A stretch of DNA of 64,000 bases. Origin: Cryptomeria japonica (Eukaryota > Streptophyta > Pinopsida > Cupressales > Cupressaceae). Both the position numbers and the translations under genes were made by a program. How positions within the stretch are numbered: position 1 is the stretch's first letter; every line of letters begins with the position of its first letter. The stretch is taken from contig NC_081408.1 of the NCBI RefSeq assembly GCF_030272615.1, forward strand, positions 311,379,118 through 311,443,117, given 5' to 3'. Below the pieces are notes generated by a model. It was not told the origin of the DNA. It saw only the letters and a list, made by a program, of their open reading frames with translations, and did not search any database. Of the stretch, positions 11,309 through 22,860 are shown piece after piece.

Positions 11309-13731
11309 TGTTAGACACAATGCACCACTGAGAGGCAGGTGAATCAGTGGTTCTCAAAATTTTCCCTTTAACTATCCTTATGAAAGTATGTCGATTAATA
11401 GATCTAGTTGAATGTAGATTTATTGATTAGTGAAGAGACTAAACACAAAAGCATTCATGCAAAGGGACATCACATAACACCAGTATGTACAAGGAAAACC
11501 CAAGATGGGAAAAACCTCAGCGAGCAATGTTGCTGGAGTCTAGTGCTCCGATCCAGTCTCGCAATGAATCTCTGTTACAATGTTTAGGGCACCAACCCAA
11601 GCAACACCAACCCAAGGAGCACCAACCCATAACTTTTTTATGGGCTACAACCCTTACACTGAGCTGCAACTTAGTCACCATAATGAACATTCAAATACAA
11701 AAGTAATATCTTGGTTACAAAAGAGTTTTGCAACCTCTGCACATAACTTCCTTCTACCAGTGAGACACCTTCTGTGCTACACCAGTTCACCACTACCTTT
11801 CTTCTTGCTCTACTAGTTCTCCTCCTCATTTCTTTGCATTTTAGTATCCTCTATTGTCTTCATGCCAGTACAAGCACGTATCAGTTATCTCCTCTGATGC
11901 AATCTAGATTCTATACTAGTTGCTTAAACCATACTAGGTAACCCTCTATTAAATCCTATCACTGGTTTAACCTTAATTCCCTTAGTCAGTGTTCTCTTCC
12001 ACTATTTTCACTCTTACTGATCTAACTCTCTCATGTAGCACTCAATCACTCCACAACAGATCTATCTTCTCCCATCCAACAAAACTTAACAATATCTTTG
12101 GCTTCCATATTTATAGCCCAGTCTTCCTGCCAAAGCCCAATTCAAATCACGAGTGGTTAGGGTTTCCTCATCAACCTCGAGGAAAACCAAATCCAATAAG
12201 ATCATATCTAATCTAATTACCCAGATAGCTGTTTGCACATCACTACCATTGTCATGCCTTCTTGAGCACACCTTCTATCTTTGGAAATCTTCTTTTTACC
12301 CTATTAGCTGATTTCTTGATTGATCAACAAAATTGGTCTTGTAGTTTACTTCATCTACCTCCATCTCCTCAATCAGTCTGAGTTGGCTCTGTATTGTCCT
12401 CCAGACCTCAAGCCACACACCTCTATGACACATCCCATGATTTATGGGATCTACCATTAATATTGACCAACTTTTCAACAACCTCGTCGGTGAACACTCC
12501 ATCTACTGCTGCATGCAAGTCCTCCACCTTGACTCCATGTGGCACCTTTGTCAACTACCTTCCAGCTTGGACCTTTGTGTCAATTCAAACAGGATCACCG
12601 ACCAAACACTCAACTAGTTCTTCTTTTCTGTCGGTTCACTAACCCTGTCGATATCTCACACTTTACCGGTTAACCTTCATGTCTGCACTTTGCTGAACTA
12701 TCGATGGAACACCTTAACCGGTCGCCAGACATGTCTATCCATAGCATGCTCATATCATTAGTTGGGAAGTCATCTGTATCTGCACCTTATCCATATTACC
12801 AGTGGACTTACACACTGGTAAATACTTTTGATGACACCATGTCATCAACCTTCAACAGACTCCATCTTCAATCCAACTATTTTCCTCTAACTACATTTTC
12901 TCAACCTTGCCTTCTTCCTGATCAGTTCGGACCATATCTCAACCATTTTGTTAGAGTGACAAACCCATCACTCTTCCTCTCTACTGGCAACTCAACATGC
13001 CTTCTATGTCGATCCAGTATGTATTTCTGATCTCATGTACTTGAGGCATCCCTTCGATTCACTGGTAGATCTAGTGTCAACCTTCAAACATGTGCCTTTA
13101 CCTCTTCTTCCTCATCTCACAGAATTATGATGCATACTATGCATAATAGGAGATAAGCTCCACTTAGCGGTGGAGTGATACCTTGTCATATACATCCTAC
13201 AATGCACTCATGTGACTTCCTTGTTTGTGCAACAATCTTCAAACATGCACATGTGACTAGGTGTGAGAATATTCACTGTCAGTCATCTCTTCACATGGTG
13301 ACTGCATCTTCATTCAGTGGGAGTCTTGTTGTTCTACAACCACACAACATACTGGTGACGTGCTCATCCTTCTCCTCCAATGTTGATGTGATTTAGGTAA
13401 CATTCTGCCTCTTCATCACAAACAACATCCAAGCATCCTTCTCATTGTGAACACTTCACTTACTAGTTGACATACTATCCTTACTGATGATACACTATAC
13501 TGGTAACCTATCTATTTCATCCACACGAGTCAAACACTATCTTGTGTACTAGTGACTCCAGTGATCCTTCATCTTATGACATTCTCTTCCTTACCTTACC
13601 AGTGTTCTCTAACACAAGGTGATATCAAAGATATCTCATCTTGTACTCCTCCATGATAGTTTTGCACAAATATCTCTTATATCGGTAGTCATCCTATATC
13701 GATTGACATCAATGATAACACAATGCCAACA
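11309..13731 (-). repeat. 5' LTR of element D (2.42 kb)
   Basis: On the plus strand it starts TGTTAGACACAATGC and ends AATGCCAACA. It pairs with 5508-7927. The minus-strand TATA box is at 12108-12115 and the U5 box 'accactgagaggcaggtgaatcagtg' region at 11324-11349. The TSD ATCAC follows at 13732-13736. Confidence 0.88.
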
Positions 13732-13736
13732 ATCAC

Positions 13737-14528
13737 ATATCCTACCAAATTAACATGATAACTCAGAGAGTAGTATGAGGTACCCTTCAAAGATCTAAAG
13801 ACTATTTTAACTACATCTCAATTAATTGTACCAGGATTAGACATATATCTAGAAATAACTCCCACTAATTGGACAATGTCTAGTCCAATGTATACCATAG
13901 TATACACCAAAATTCCAACCGCACTTTGGTAAGGAACTCTTCTCATGTCTTCAATATCTGATGGGGATGTAGGACAATCTAAAATAGATAACTTTGTTCC
14001 AACTGTAAAAGGAACACATAGTGGTCTACTATCTTGCATGTTGAACCTTCATAAAATTAAATTCACATACTTACTTTGGCCTAGCCAAGGCTTTCGGTTT
14101 ACTCTATCTCTTCTAATCTCTATCATAATAATGTATTTTGCTGCACCAAGATCTTTCATTTCAAATTTAGCAGCAAGTTGATACTTTAGTTTTGAAATCA
14201 TACCTTTCCCTTTACAAATGAATAACATATCATCAACATATCATGCAATTTTCATGTAATGATCACCATCGAATTTACAATAAAAATAGTGTTTTGCTTT
14301 AGAATTCTCAAATCCTAGAATCAACACACACATATCAAATTTTTTATACTTTATAATAGGACTTTGTTTGAGCACATAAAAATGATTCTTTAATTTATAG
14401 ACCAAATTACTTTTACCTTTTACCACATTGTGCTCTGGTTGTGTCATATAAATTTCCTCCTCCAAATTAACATGAAGGAAAGTAGTTTTCACATCCATTT
14501 TCTCAACCTCTGAATAATAAGCAACAAC
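13737..14528 (-). pseudogene. pol: Ty1/copia E, reverse transcriptase segment
   Basis: From right to left the minus strand gives AYYSEVEKMDVKTTFLHV, LEEEIYMTQPE, NLVYKLKNHFYVLKQSP, then the catalytic YVDDML box (about 14225-14250), GTKLS…DCPTSP, VPYQSAVGILVYTM and SRYMSNPGTIN. These are consecutive copia RT blocks. Internal stops and small frameshifts occur. The upstream part of the domain is at 28985-29880, separated by element B with TSD ACAAC at 14524-14528 and 28980-28984. Confidence 0.8.
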
Positions 14529-15668
14529 TATGTCAACTTGAATTTCATCCTCAGAATGCTACCTGCAACATGTTAGTCTCACAAAATACCAATAGAAATG
14601 CTATAAAAAATCCAAACTCAACCAATGAAACTACATGAAATACATATGAAATAAAAATACTAATATTACCTTCATGGTTTATGTCTCATTGTGTCCTAAC
14701 TCCACTATTCCTAGTTGCAGATGGTATGCTCTCAGACAAGCACTAATAGCTTCCAAGATGGCATATGAAGAATGGACTGATAACTGATAGTTCACAAATG
14801 CTATGATATGCAATGCTAAATGATTATGCTAAAATGATTATGTTAAATGATTATGCTATTTTCTTCAAGATTAAAACTCATGGATGCATAAGTTTTACAA
14901 ATGATTGGCTTGCAAATTCACTTGAAGTCTAACTCTCTCTCAACTAAAACTCTTGATTTTATAGATCTTGAGAGGACAAGATGATGTGGCCCTGATCAAC
15001 AGTCATGATCAGATCTATAGATTTAGATGGTTATGAGAAAAGGTGAAAGTTGAGAGAAAGGGGGAAGGAGAAGACAAGTGTCACTCATCTCACCTTGAAT
15101 AGGTTGCTGACTGAGGGAATCTAGGGATGGTTGGAAAAAATTAGGCATGAGAGGACAAGTGGACTCAAGTCCTTCCTAAGATGTAGGGATGTTGGAGAGA
15201 ATATAGAAGAAGGTTATGAAATATGTGTACGTACACAATATTTCATTAAATTTGGAGGCTGAAGATAAATGATGAATTAATATTTAAGAAATATTAATTT
15301 CCTTAACCACATGTTTGATGAGTTGGCAAAGGAAAGATGAAGTGGAGATGGAAGGTGAGTTGGAAAAGGGGGATTAAATAATTTAAGAAATTATTTAATA
15401 TTTGAGGCTATAAGATAGGAGAATAATCATTAAATATAAGATATTTATTTGATTGAAGGAGATAATTAAATATTAGATATTTAATTAATTAAAGGAATGA
15501 GATAGATGAATTAATTAAGAAAATATTTCAATTAAATTAATTAATAGAAAGACACGAAATGAATTAAATAAATTATTCTTTTCAAATTAACTATTTAATA
15601 GAAGAATAAACATTAAATAAATATAAAATATTTATTTAATCACTCATAGCCATTTTTATGTGTATACA
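14529..15668 (-). repeat. 3' LTR of element B
   Basis: About 1,140 bp, paired with 27843-28979. On the element strand it starts TGTATACACATAAAAATGGC and ends …GTTGGCATA (plus strand TATGTCAAC). The TSD and both copies agree on the TG…TA ends, which are non-canonical. The interior is rich in TTAATTAA-like AT tracts. Confidence 0.88.
14956..14963 (-). promoter_or_regulatory. Candidate TATA box in the B LTR
   Basis: TATAAAAT on the minus strand, preserved at the same place in the other LTR (28268-28275), with a CTCTCAAG-type flank. Position and conservation suggest the LTR promoter. No transcription evidence is available. Confidence 0.4.
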
Positions 15669-15682
15669 TTTTGCCCCTCTTT
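15669..15682 (-). other. Polypurine tract of element B
   Basis: The minus strand reads AAAGAGGGGCAAAA immediately before the 3' LTR. This is the expected plus-strand primer site and confirms orientation. Confidence 0.8.
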
Positions 15683-15925
15683 GAAATGATGTTGAGACAA
15701 CATTTTTTAAAAGATTAAATCAAGTCTCGATAGTGTGCCTGATGGAGATAAAAATCCCGATTATGTGCCCTAGATACTGATTTTTGGATATTGATTTGAT
15801 GATGATGCCCCCTCGAGAGATCATTTATGCATTAAAGGCATGGATGATCTCTCGATAGAAGAAGGTTATATGAAAGATAGATGAGTGAATAGATTGCAGA
15901 TTGATTGGATTGAGATCAAGTCTAG

Positions 15926-16124
15926 TTTCAGGAAGGACGCATCTCGTATAAGACAAAAGATGATCAAAATGTCTTGTTTCACGAAAGATGTATCCTATAT
16001 AAGACATGATAGATGATCAAAACATCTGGTTTCAGGAAAGATATATCCTATGAAAGACATAATAGATGATTAAATCATCTGGTTTCAGGAAAGATATATC
16101 TTGTATAAGACTTGATAGATGATA
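15926..16124. repeat. Tandem repeat, ~53 bp x 3.7 copies
   Basis: Units begin 'tttcaggaaagatatatcct' and continue '…aagacatgatagatgatcaaa.catctgg'. Successive starts are at 15926, about 15977, 16030 and 16083. Units differ by several substitutions, so the array is not recent. It lies in the 3' non-coding part of element B. Confidence 0.75.
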
Positions 16125-18169
16125 GTTGAATGAATGATGAAGATATTAAAGTGAAGAATTATTCCATTAGATGATGATGCTGGTGTAGATGCTACAGGTG
16201 ATCTAGGTGTTAGACCCACAGGCTCGAGAGGCAGTCATGATTCTTAACTTGATTTGTATTGATGGGACTTTATACATTATTGATCCGATATCATTGTATA
16301 CTTGGACTTTTTATTGTTTTATGATGATATATATGTAGACATGGACCCTATATGAGGATCTTTTATTATGCATGTTATTCTATATGATGGTGATCTATAT
16401 GCATTGATTACATGGATGATATTATGATGATCTTTTCTTTTCTTTTATTATGATGATGATGATCTTCTATATGATGATGCAATAATAAATGTTTTTGATT
16501 TTTAATGATTTTGATGACCTTGGATGCAACTGAAAATGATTACTAACTTAAATGATGCAAATTCAATGATCTATATGGGAATTCAAATGAATTATTATGC
16601 AAAATGTTTTTTATTTTTTATATGTAATGCTTATAATGATTATGAATCTACGTGCAAAGATGCAACTAAATGATCTTAATGAACTTTCATGATAATGCAA
16701 ATAATAATGATGATACACTACATAATTAATGAAAAGAACTTAATTGAATGCAAACTAATGCAATGATTTAAATGCAACTAAATGAAATGGATGATGATTA
16801 AAATGATTCTAAAGATCAATCCACCTATAATGATCAAATGATTTTTTAAAAAAAAAATTCCAAGTATACTCACTTTATTTATGATCGTTGATCGGTGAAT
16901 GAAATGAAATGCTTATAATGCAAATGGATAATGAACTAATCTAAAATAATCTAACTAAAAATTATACTACCATTCTTCATATGTTTGTCTTGTAACAGTG
17001 CTTGATTTCATCATTGAGATTTTAAAATGTTGTAAGAAAATACAAGCAACTTGACATAACTATTCAAGATGACCTAAGTATTTCTTACAATGGATTTTGA
17101 TATAGCAAATTAATACAAGAAACTTGATAAAATGAATCAAGTTGACCTAAGTATTGCTTGCAAAATAGACAAGGATTATCTCCTTTCATGCATGACTTGG
17201 AATGTCCTCAATCTTTTGCCGATGATATCCTGAGACAAGTACATACCTTAATAAGAGATAAACCACAAAAAGTAATCAAAGAAAAATAATCATGCCTCAT
17301 CATAGCTTCTCTAGTCATGGACATCCTTGAGTTGCATAGAGTACATGATTAGCAATAAAATCAAGATATAAACACTGAATCTTGTATGTCATTCATGTGT
17401 TCTTATGGTCATTAACTGATATAATCATCTTGATGAATGATCTTTGATAATCCTTTATTACTTACTGGTTGATTCTTCAGTTTCAAAGTTTCATGATTTA
17501 GTTGTTGATGAAATTCCTTGATCTTCATTTCTTTGTTTCTCGTTATCTATTTCAAAACCCTAGGTGTTTTTGGTTTTTCTAAGTTTTTCAAATGTTTTGG
17601 ATTTTCAAAGATTCAAAAGATCACCTTTGCAAAAGGAATTAGGATTTTGCCCCCAGCGGAAATAAAAATTTATTATGGATATATGAATTGATCAAGATCC
17701 AAACCATGGTGGGATACAAATGCAGATTGATTGATTCTGATAAGATCTAAGATAGTGACTATGACAAGTGTGTCAAAGATTGATAATTGTTGGTAAGTTG
17801 CATATTTCCTAAGAAATGGTTCAAAGCAATAGATGTGAAAGATGGAATGGATAAGTTAAGATAGATGGAAGTAATAGATGCGATATAATTTGAGTGAATA
17901 GGTGCACAAAGAAATCTCATAGATGGAAGAACTCACTTTTTAGATAGCGCCTATTTACCAAGTTTTCACCATCTAAATTTATTGGATTTTTCTCTCTTTT
18001 CTCTCTCTTTTTTTTTTTTTGTTTTATGTTATTTAGGGATTTTCTGCCTTTCTAATTTTTACTGATTTCTTCAGGACTTTATATGCTTTTTATTGATTTT
18101 TTCTAGGACTTTATATCTCAAGCATAGAATTTATTGAGATGTAAAGAATTGATAGGTTCATCAAACCAA
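16125..18169. other. 3' non-coding region of element B
   Basis: About 2 kb, AT-rich, with degenerate atgatg/aaatgatt simple-sequence stretches around 16400-16850 and a T-rich run at about 18000. I see no protein motif or RNA gene. Long 3' untranslated regions are usual in Tat-type elements. Confidence 0.55.
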
Positions 18170-19060
18170 TCACCTTCAGGGGTAGATAACTTGTATGCTC
18201 CTGATCCATATGCTACTACTATGATAAAAGGTCCTAGCCAATTTGGTTCAAATTTTCCCTTCTTTTCTCGGTCTTGCTGATTTCTTGGATTCTCCCTTAG
18301 AACTATATCTCCTATCTAAAAAATGTGTGGCTTGACTATGTGGTTATAACATCTTGCCATTGTTTGTTGATATAATTTCAAATGATCTATTGCATTTTTT
18401 TGACGTTCCTGAATCAGTTCAAGTTCCTAGAGTCAACAGACTCATTCTTCTTCTTCTGGTATAAGACCTTGATGTCATTGCCCCAATTGGAGTGCGGATG
18501 TTGGTTCGGTATGCCCACAGAGCAAGATTTAGCTGAATGTGCCAATCTTTTCCAGCTTCATTGACTGTTTTCTTTAAAAAATTTAAGATATTTTTATTTG
18601 ATGCCTCAACTTGACCATTTCCCTATGGATAATATGGAGTAGAAAACCTATGTTGGATATGAAATTATTCACATAGCTCCTTCACATCTTGATTTTTGAA
18701 TGGTCTTCCATTATCAATGATAATGGTCATAGGAACTCCATAGAGATAGATTATATAATTCAAAATAAATGATGATATTTGTTTTCCTGTCACTGTTGTT
18801 AGAGGCACTGCTTCAATCCACTTAGTGAAATATTTAGTAGCAGTCAGAATAAAGTTATGTCCATTAGAAGATGAGGGATTTATCTTTCCTACCAAATCAA
18901 GACCCCATTGAGAAAATGGCCATGATCTTGTCATAGGATATAATTCTTGTGTTGGTGCATGAATGAGATTCCCATGGATCTGACATTGTTTGCATTTCCT
19001 AGCATATGTGAATGAATCTCTCTCCATAGTAGGACAATAGTAACCCATATGAAGAATTTT
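18170..19060 (-). pseudogene. pol: Integrase of Tat element B
   Basis: Minus strand. Zinc-binding remnant YYCPTMERDSFTYARKCKQC; core with D (WGLDLVG), D (IIIDNGRPF) and E (GNGQVEASN) all visible; then [16 protein letters not shown]. The C-terminal GPF region (LRENPRNQ…GKFEPNWLGPF…GSGAYKLSTPEG) lies at about 18170-18310 in other frames. Breaks are a stop at 18665-18667, a TAG in the YYP/GNGQ segment, and a frameshift near 18470. The catalytic triad is conserved although the protein is broken. Confidence 0.85.
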
Positions 19061-19281
19061 CTTAGCCAGTGTTAAGCCACTTGAGCATGTGCCACAAATA
19101 CTTGCATGAACTTCATTAAGAACTTTCTTAGATATTCTTGTTCAAGACATCTCAACAAAGTACCATATAGACCACACCTATATAGGATATCTACAATAAT
19201 AGTATAGCGAGAGGAGTGACAAATAAAATTCATTTTCTGATTGCGAGATAGGTCAAGAGGAAGGATATTCTCTTTTAAGTA

Positions 19282-19860
19282 CTAATAAGTTTGACCGTAT
19301 AAGGATTGAATGGTTCCTGATATATGGAAAATTTGGTAGATATGTTGGGATAGAATGGTAGAGGTTAAGATATCTTCCATGAAAAATTTGTAATGATGTT
19401 GATTCTCTTTATTTTGCAAGAGAGATTCTATTATAGCCATTGCATCTGCTACTTTATTCTCATTTCTTGGAATCTGGGTGAATGATATTTCTTTAAAATG
19501 TTCTTTAAACTCCTCTACTAGTAGTTTGTAGGGCAAGAGTTTATCATCCTTAGTTTGACAATCATCATTTTTTTGGTTGATGATAAGTTGTGAATCACCA
19601 TATACATGTAATTCTTTGACATTCCATTCAATGGCCATTTTGATCCCAATAGCCAATGCTTCATATTTTGTAGTATTGTTTGTGCATGGAAACCACAATC
19701 TATATGATTTCAGAATTGTGTGTCCCTAAGGTATGATGAAAAATATTCCTGCACCTGATCCATATTGTGTATAAGAACCATCAAAGTACAATTCCCAAAA
19801 GTTTGTACTTACTGTCAGAATGTCTGCATCAGGAAATTCAATGTGCAATGGTATGTCATT
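19282..19860 (-). pseudogene. pol: Archaeal-type RNase H (aRNH) of element B
   Basis: Minus strand, same frame as the RT. It shows ELYFDGS (D), NTTKYEALAIG (E), HVYGDSQLI (D) and NENKVADAMA (D), the four acidic residues of an RNase H fold. It is separate from and downstream of the RT-linked RNase H. A second RNase H between RNase H and integrase is diagnostic of Tat-type Ty3 elements. One stop lies at about 19726. Confidence 0.85.
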
Positions 19861-20039
19861 TTGTAAAGGAGCTTCAACCAATTGATCATCAATGACCTAT
19901 CCCTTGATAGATTTTTGGTCAACATACTCTATATCAAATTCACTCAGTATCATAACCCATTTGGCTAGTCTTCCTATCAATGTTGACTTTCTCAACAAAT
20001 ACTTTAGTGGATATATCTTTGATATTAGTTTCACATAAT

Positions 20040-20345
20040 GAATCAACATATAATGTCACAGCTTCTGAGTTGCAAATACAACTGCTAGACATGTCTTCTC
20101 TATTGAGGAATAATTTAATTCATATCCAACAAGTGTTCTACTGATATAATACATTGCTCTTTCTTTTCCTTCTTCATCATGTTGAGCTAAGAGAGCTCCT
20201 AATGATACATTTGTCATTGAGATATAGAACAACAATGGTTTCCCTTTGGTTAGTGATACCAGTACTGGAGGATTCATGAGATATTCTTTAATTTTCATAA
20301 AAGCTTCTTCACATATTTGATCCCATTTGAATGGAATATTCTTTT
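20040..20345 (-). pseudogene. pol: RT-linked RNase H of element B
   Basis: The block KPLLFYISMTNVSLGALLAQ, then KERAMYYISRTLVGYELNYS and EKTCLAVVFATQKL match the Ty3 RT-RNase H connection. The region continues downstream as KYLLRKSTLIGRLAKWVMIL and EFDIEYV. The first catalytic Asp of the classical domain reads as Ser/Met (YISMTN), which is common where aRNH has taken over. In-frame stops are present. Confidence 0.8.
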
Positions 20346-20379
20346 GTCAAAGATGGGTGAATGGATGACATTTATCTGC

Positions 20380-21175
20380 TAACTGAGAGATAAATCTCCT
20401 GATTGATTGCAATCTTCTTTGTAAAGATTACAATTGACTTATGTTCTTAGGTGATTCCATCTCCATGATGGCTTTGACCTTTTCAGGATCTACTTCAATT
20501 CCACGAGCTGATATAATGTACCCAAGAAGTTTTCCAGAGGTTACTCCAAATGCACATTTCTTTGGATTTAATCTCAACTGATATCTTTCCATCCTGTCAA
20601 AAATATTTCTTAAGATATTTAAATGTTCTTGCCTTGTATGAGATTTTGCAAGTATATCATCTACATAATCTTCCATAAATGTATGCATCATGCTATGGAA
20701 AATTGTCGTCATAGCCCTTTGATAAGTCGCTCCTGCATTCTTAAGCCCAAATGGCATAACATTCAAACAATACGTTCCCCATGTACAAGTGAAAGTTGTC
20801 TTTTCTTGATCTTCAGGTGCAATTCTTATTTGATTACATCCCGAAAAGCCATCCATTAATGAAAACATCTCATGTCTTGCTGATAAGTCCACAATTATAT
20901 CAATGTTTGGTAGCGGGAAATCATCTTTTGGACATGCTTTATTGAGATCTCTGAAATCTCTACAGACTCTTATGCTTTTATCTCACTTTGACATTGGTAC
21001 AATACTTGAAACCCATTCTAGATAAGCAACAAGTCTTATAAAACCCACATCTAATAGTTTCTTCAGCTTGGTTTTTACAAGAAGAGTAATGTGTGGATGC
21101 ATCTTTCTTAGCTTTTACTTAACTAGTTTTGCTTTTAAATCCACATTAAGATGATGCATGATAAGATTTGGATTA
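20380..21175 (-). pseudogene. pol: Reverse transcriptase of element B
   Basis: Minus strand. Motifs in order: KLRKMHPHITLLVKTKLKKL, YLEWVSSIVPM, RVCRDFRDLNKACPKDDFPL, FSLMDGFSGCNQIRIAPED, KTTFTCTWGTYCLNVMPFGL, KNAGATYQRAM, the catalytic YVDDIL (20656-20667 for YVDD), LNPKKCAFGV and GYIISARGIEVDPEKVKAI. Wording is typical of Tat RTs. Two stops lie upstream of 20892. The frame is then open to 20428. Confidence 0.9.
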
Positions 21176-21439
21176 AGTCCTAGCATGTCTACATAGGACC
21201 AATTTTATTTGTCTTTGCTTAAAGAATTCCATATATTATTCCCTTTCTTCATCTAATAATGAGGCAGCATAATGAAGTATTTTAGGGTCCTTTGATGTAC
21301 CAATGTTTACTACTTTTGTTGGTTCTATCAGGATAGCAGATCTCTCCTAAAACTATGTAGGAATAATGTCAAAATTTCCATCTTTGGGCACCTCAAAGAG
21401 GTTTCACCATTAGATACATCCTTTATTTTCCCTTTTGAT

Positions 21440-22670
21440 TGATCTAATGCTGTCATGAAATGGTTTTCAACAATATGTCTCTTTCCTTGTTTTTTTCAAT
21501 TTTGCGACTAGAAAGTTTGGCATTCTCCTGACTATGACAAACGTTACTTGATTCTATAATGGAAGATATCTTAGGTGTTATGAGTTCAATAACATTAAGA
21601 TACATTGCTAAGTCATGATCATTAGAAAAGACATCTAATTCAGGGTTTTCTAAATTATCCCAATCAATTAGTTCAGGATGAAGAAGGGGTAAGTCGTAAT
21701 CACTATCATCATTAGGTGATTCAAAGTTCATGACATAATGATCATAATTTGTCATAGAGTAGGTAATGTCATAGATTGAATGATTTTGAGAATTTTCTCT
21801 CCCAAGCGTCTCCTAATTATTTCTAACAAAATTAGTATTAGTATTTTGTGGTTCACACTCAAATGGTTCTTCAACTAACATTTGTCCCTTAAACGAATGG
21901 ATTATATCAACACACACATCTTTAATACTGCAAATTCCTTCTTGATTATTTTCAAAGACTTCATTTGCATTTTGGAGTTGACAAACTTGTGTACATGATA
22001 AAGAGGATTCTTTTGCTAGATTTTGTCTCCTTTCAAACTCAACTTCTTCTAGACTAATAGTCAATCCTACTTGACTATTTCTTAATTCTTCTATGGTTCT
22101 GCCTCATCTTGATACATTTGTTCCTCATTTGATGAAAATCTTATATTTCCAAATGCTTGATCTATCCATGTTTCTACTTCTTGTGGCATTACTAATTTGT
22201 CTTTGTCATTCCCTTTCCTTTGTTGTTTTGCATACATCTCTTTTCTCTAAATTCTCAGTTCTTCTCATCTTCTTTCTAACTCCATATTTTGTTTTGTATT
22301 AAATAAGTCTTCATCTATAATAGTTGTTTGTTCTTCATTGTTTTATTTACTTGATGTACTAGATAAGACATCTAGACCCCATTCATACTCATTGAATTTG
22401 TATTTGAACTATGGCTATACCATACATGGATGTTACATGGTGCAAAAATTTCCTTGATTTCTGTCATCTCTATTTTTACTGCTTCATGAATATCTTGTTC
22501 AGATTCTGCATTTGCTTATATTTATTGAACTTGTTGACAAGATTCTTCTTTTCCTTTGATGGTAATCTCTTCTTCTTGCTTCTCATGTTCTTCTTGTTTA
22601 TTTTGTTCATTGGATACTATTTCTACTGCTTGATATAATTTTTTTTGCCAATTTTCTTCTTTAGAGAGTG
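21440..22670 (-). pseudogene. pol: Acidic low-complexity linker between protease and RT (element B)
   Basis: Fragmented open segments (21453-21755, 21813-22064) rich in Asp, Glu, Asn and Lys, with no recognised fold. They occupy the inter-domain position between the G-patch and RT. They are probably polyprotein linker, decayed. Confidence 0.45.
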
Positions 22671-22689
22671 ATTTCTTTCTCCACTTTGA

Positions 22690-22860
22690 TTGTTGATAAT
22701 TATGGTGTATTTTATTTGACTTTAGATATCCCAGTCCTGACTTATCTTCTTTAGATTGTGAGTGGGGACAAATTGGTTCTGAAATACATTGATGTCATTT
22801 ACCAATTGGTCCTTTTCCTTCATATCCCATTTTTTGTGTGATTTCATAACCTTTGCTATA
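22690..22860 (-). pseudogene. G-patch motif in element B polyprotein
   Basis: The minus strand reads KGYEITQKMGYEGKGPIGK, one TGA, then ISEPICPHSQSKEDKSGLGY. Spacing and glycines match a G-patch (…MGY.GKGLGK…I..PI….GLGY). G-patch motifs bind nucleic acid or helicases, and occur near protease in some retroelements. Here it lies between protease and RT. Confidence 0.6.

Larger units (their letters stand above)
5508..13731 (-). mobile_element. Complete gag-only LTR retrotransposon D (8.2 kb, TSD ATCAC)
   Basis: Two ~2.42-kb LTRs flank a ~3.4-kb internal region. A perfect 5-bp TSD, ATCAC, lies at 5503-5507 and 13732-13736. The PBS at the right end and PPT at the left end give minus orientation. 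The internal region encodes only a decayed Gag-like protein with a copia-type N-terminus, coiled coil and CCHC knuckles. I found no protease, RT, RNase H or integrase motif, so it is non-autonomous. It inserted into the RT/RNase H region of copia E. LTR G at 46540-52813 is a diverged member of the same family. Confidence 0.88.

Noticed and set aside
16125-18169. Possible host gene in the 2-kb gap inside element B
   Set aside because: No ORF, splice-like structure or protein motif; position equals the 3' UTR of a Tat element.
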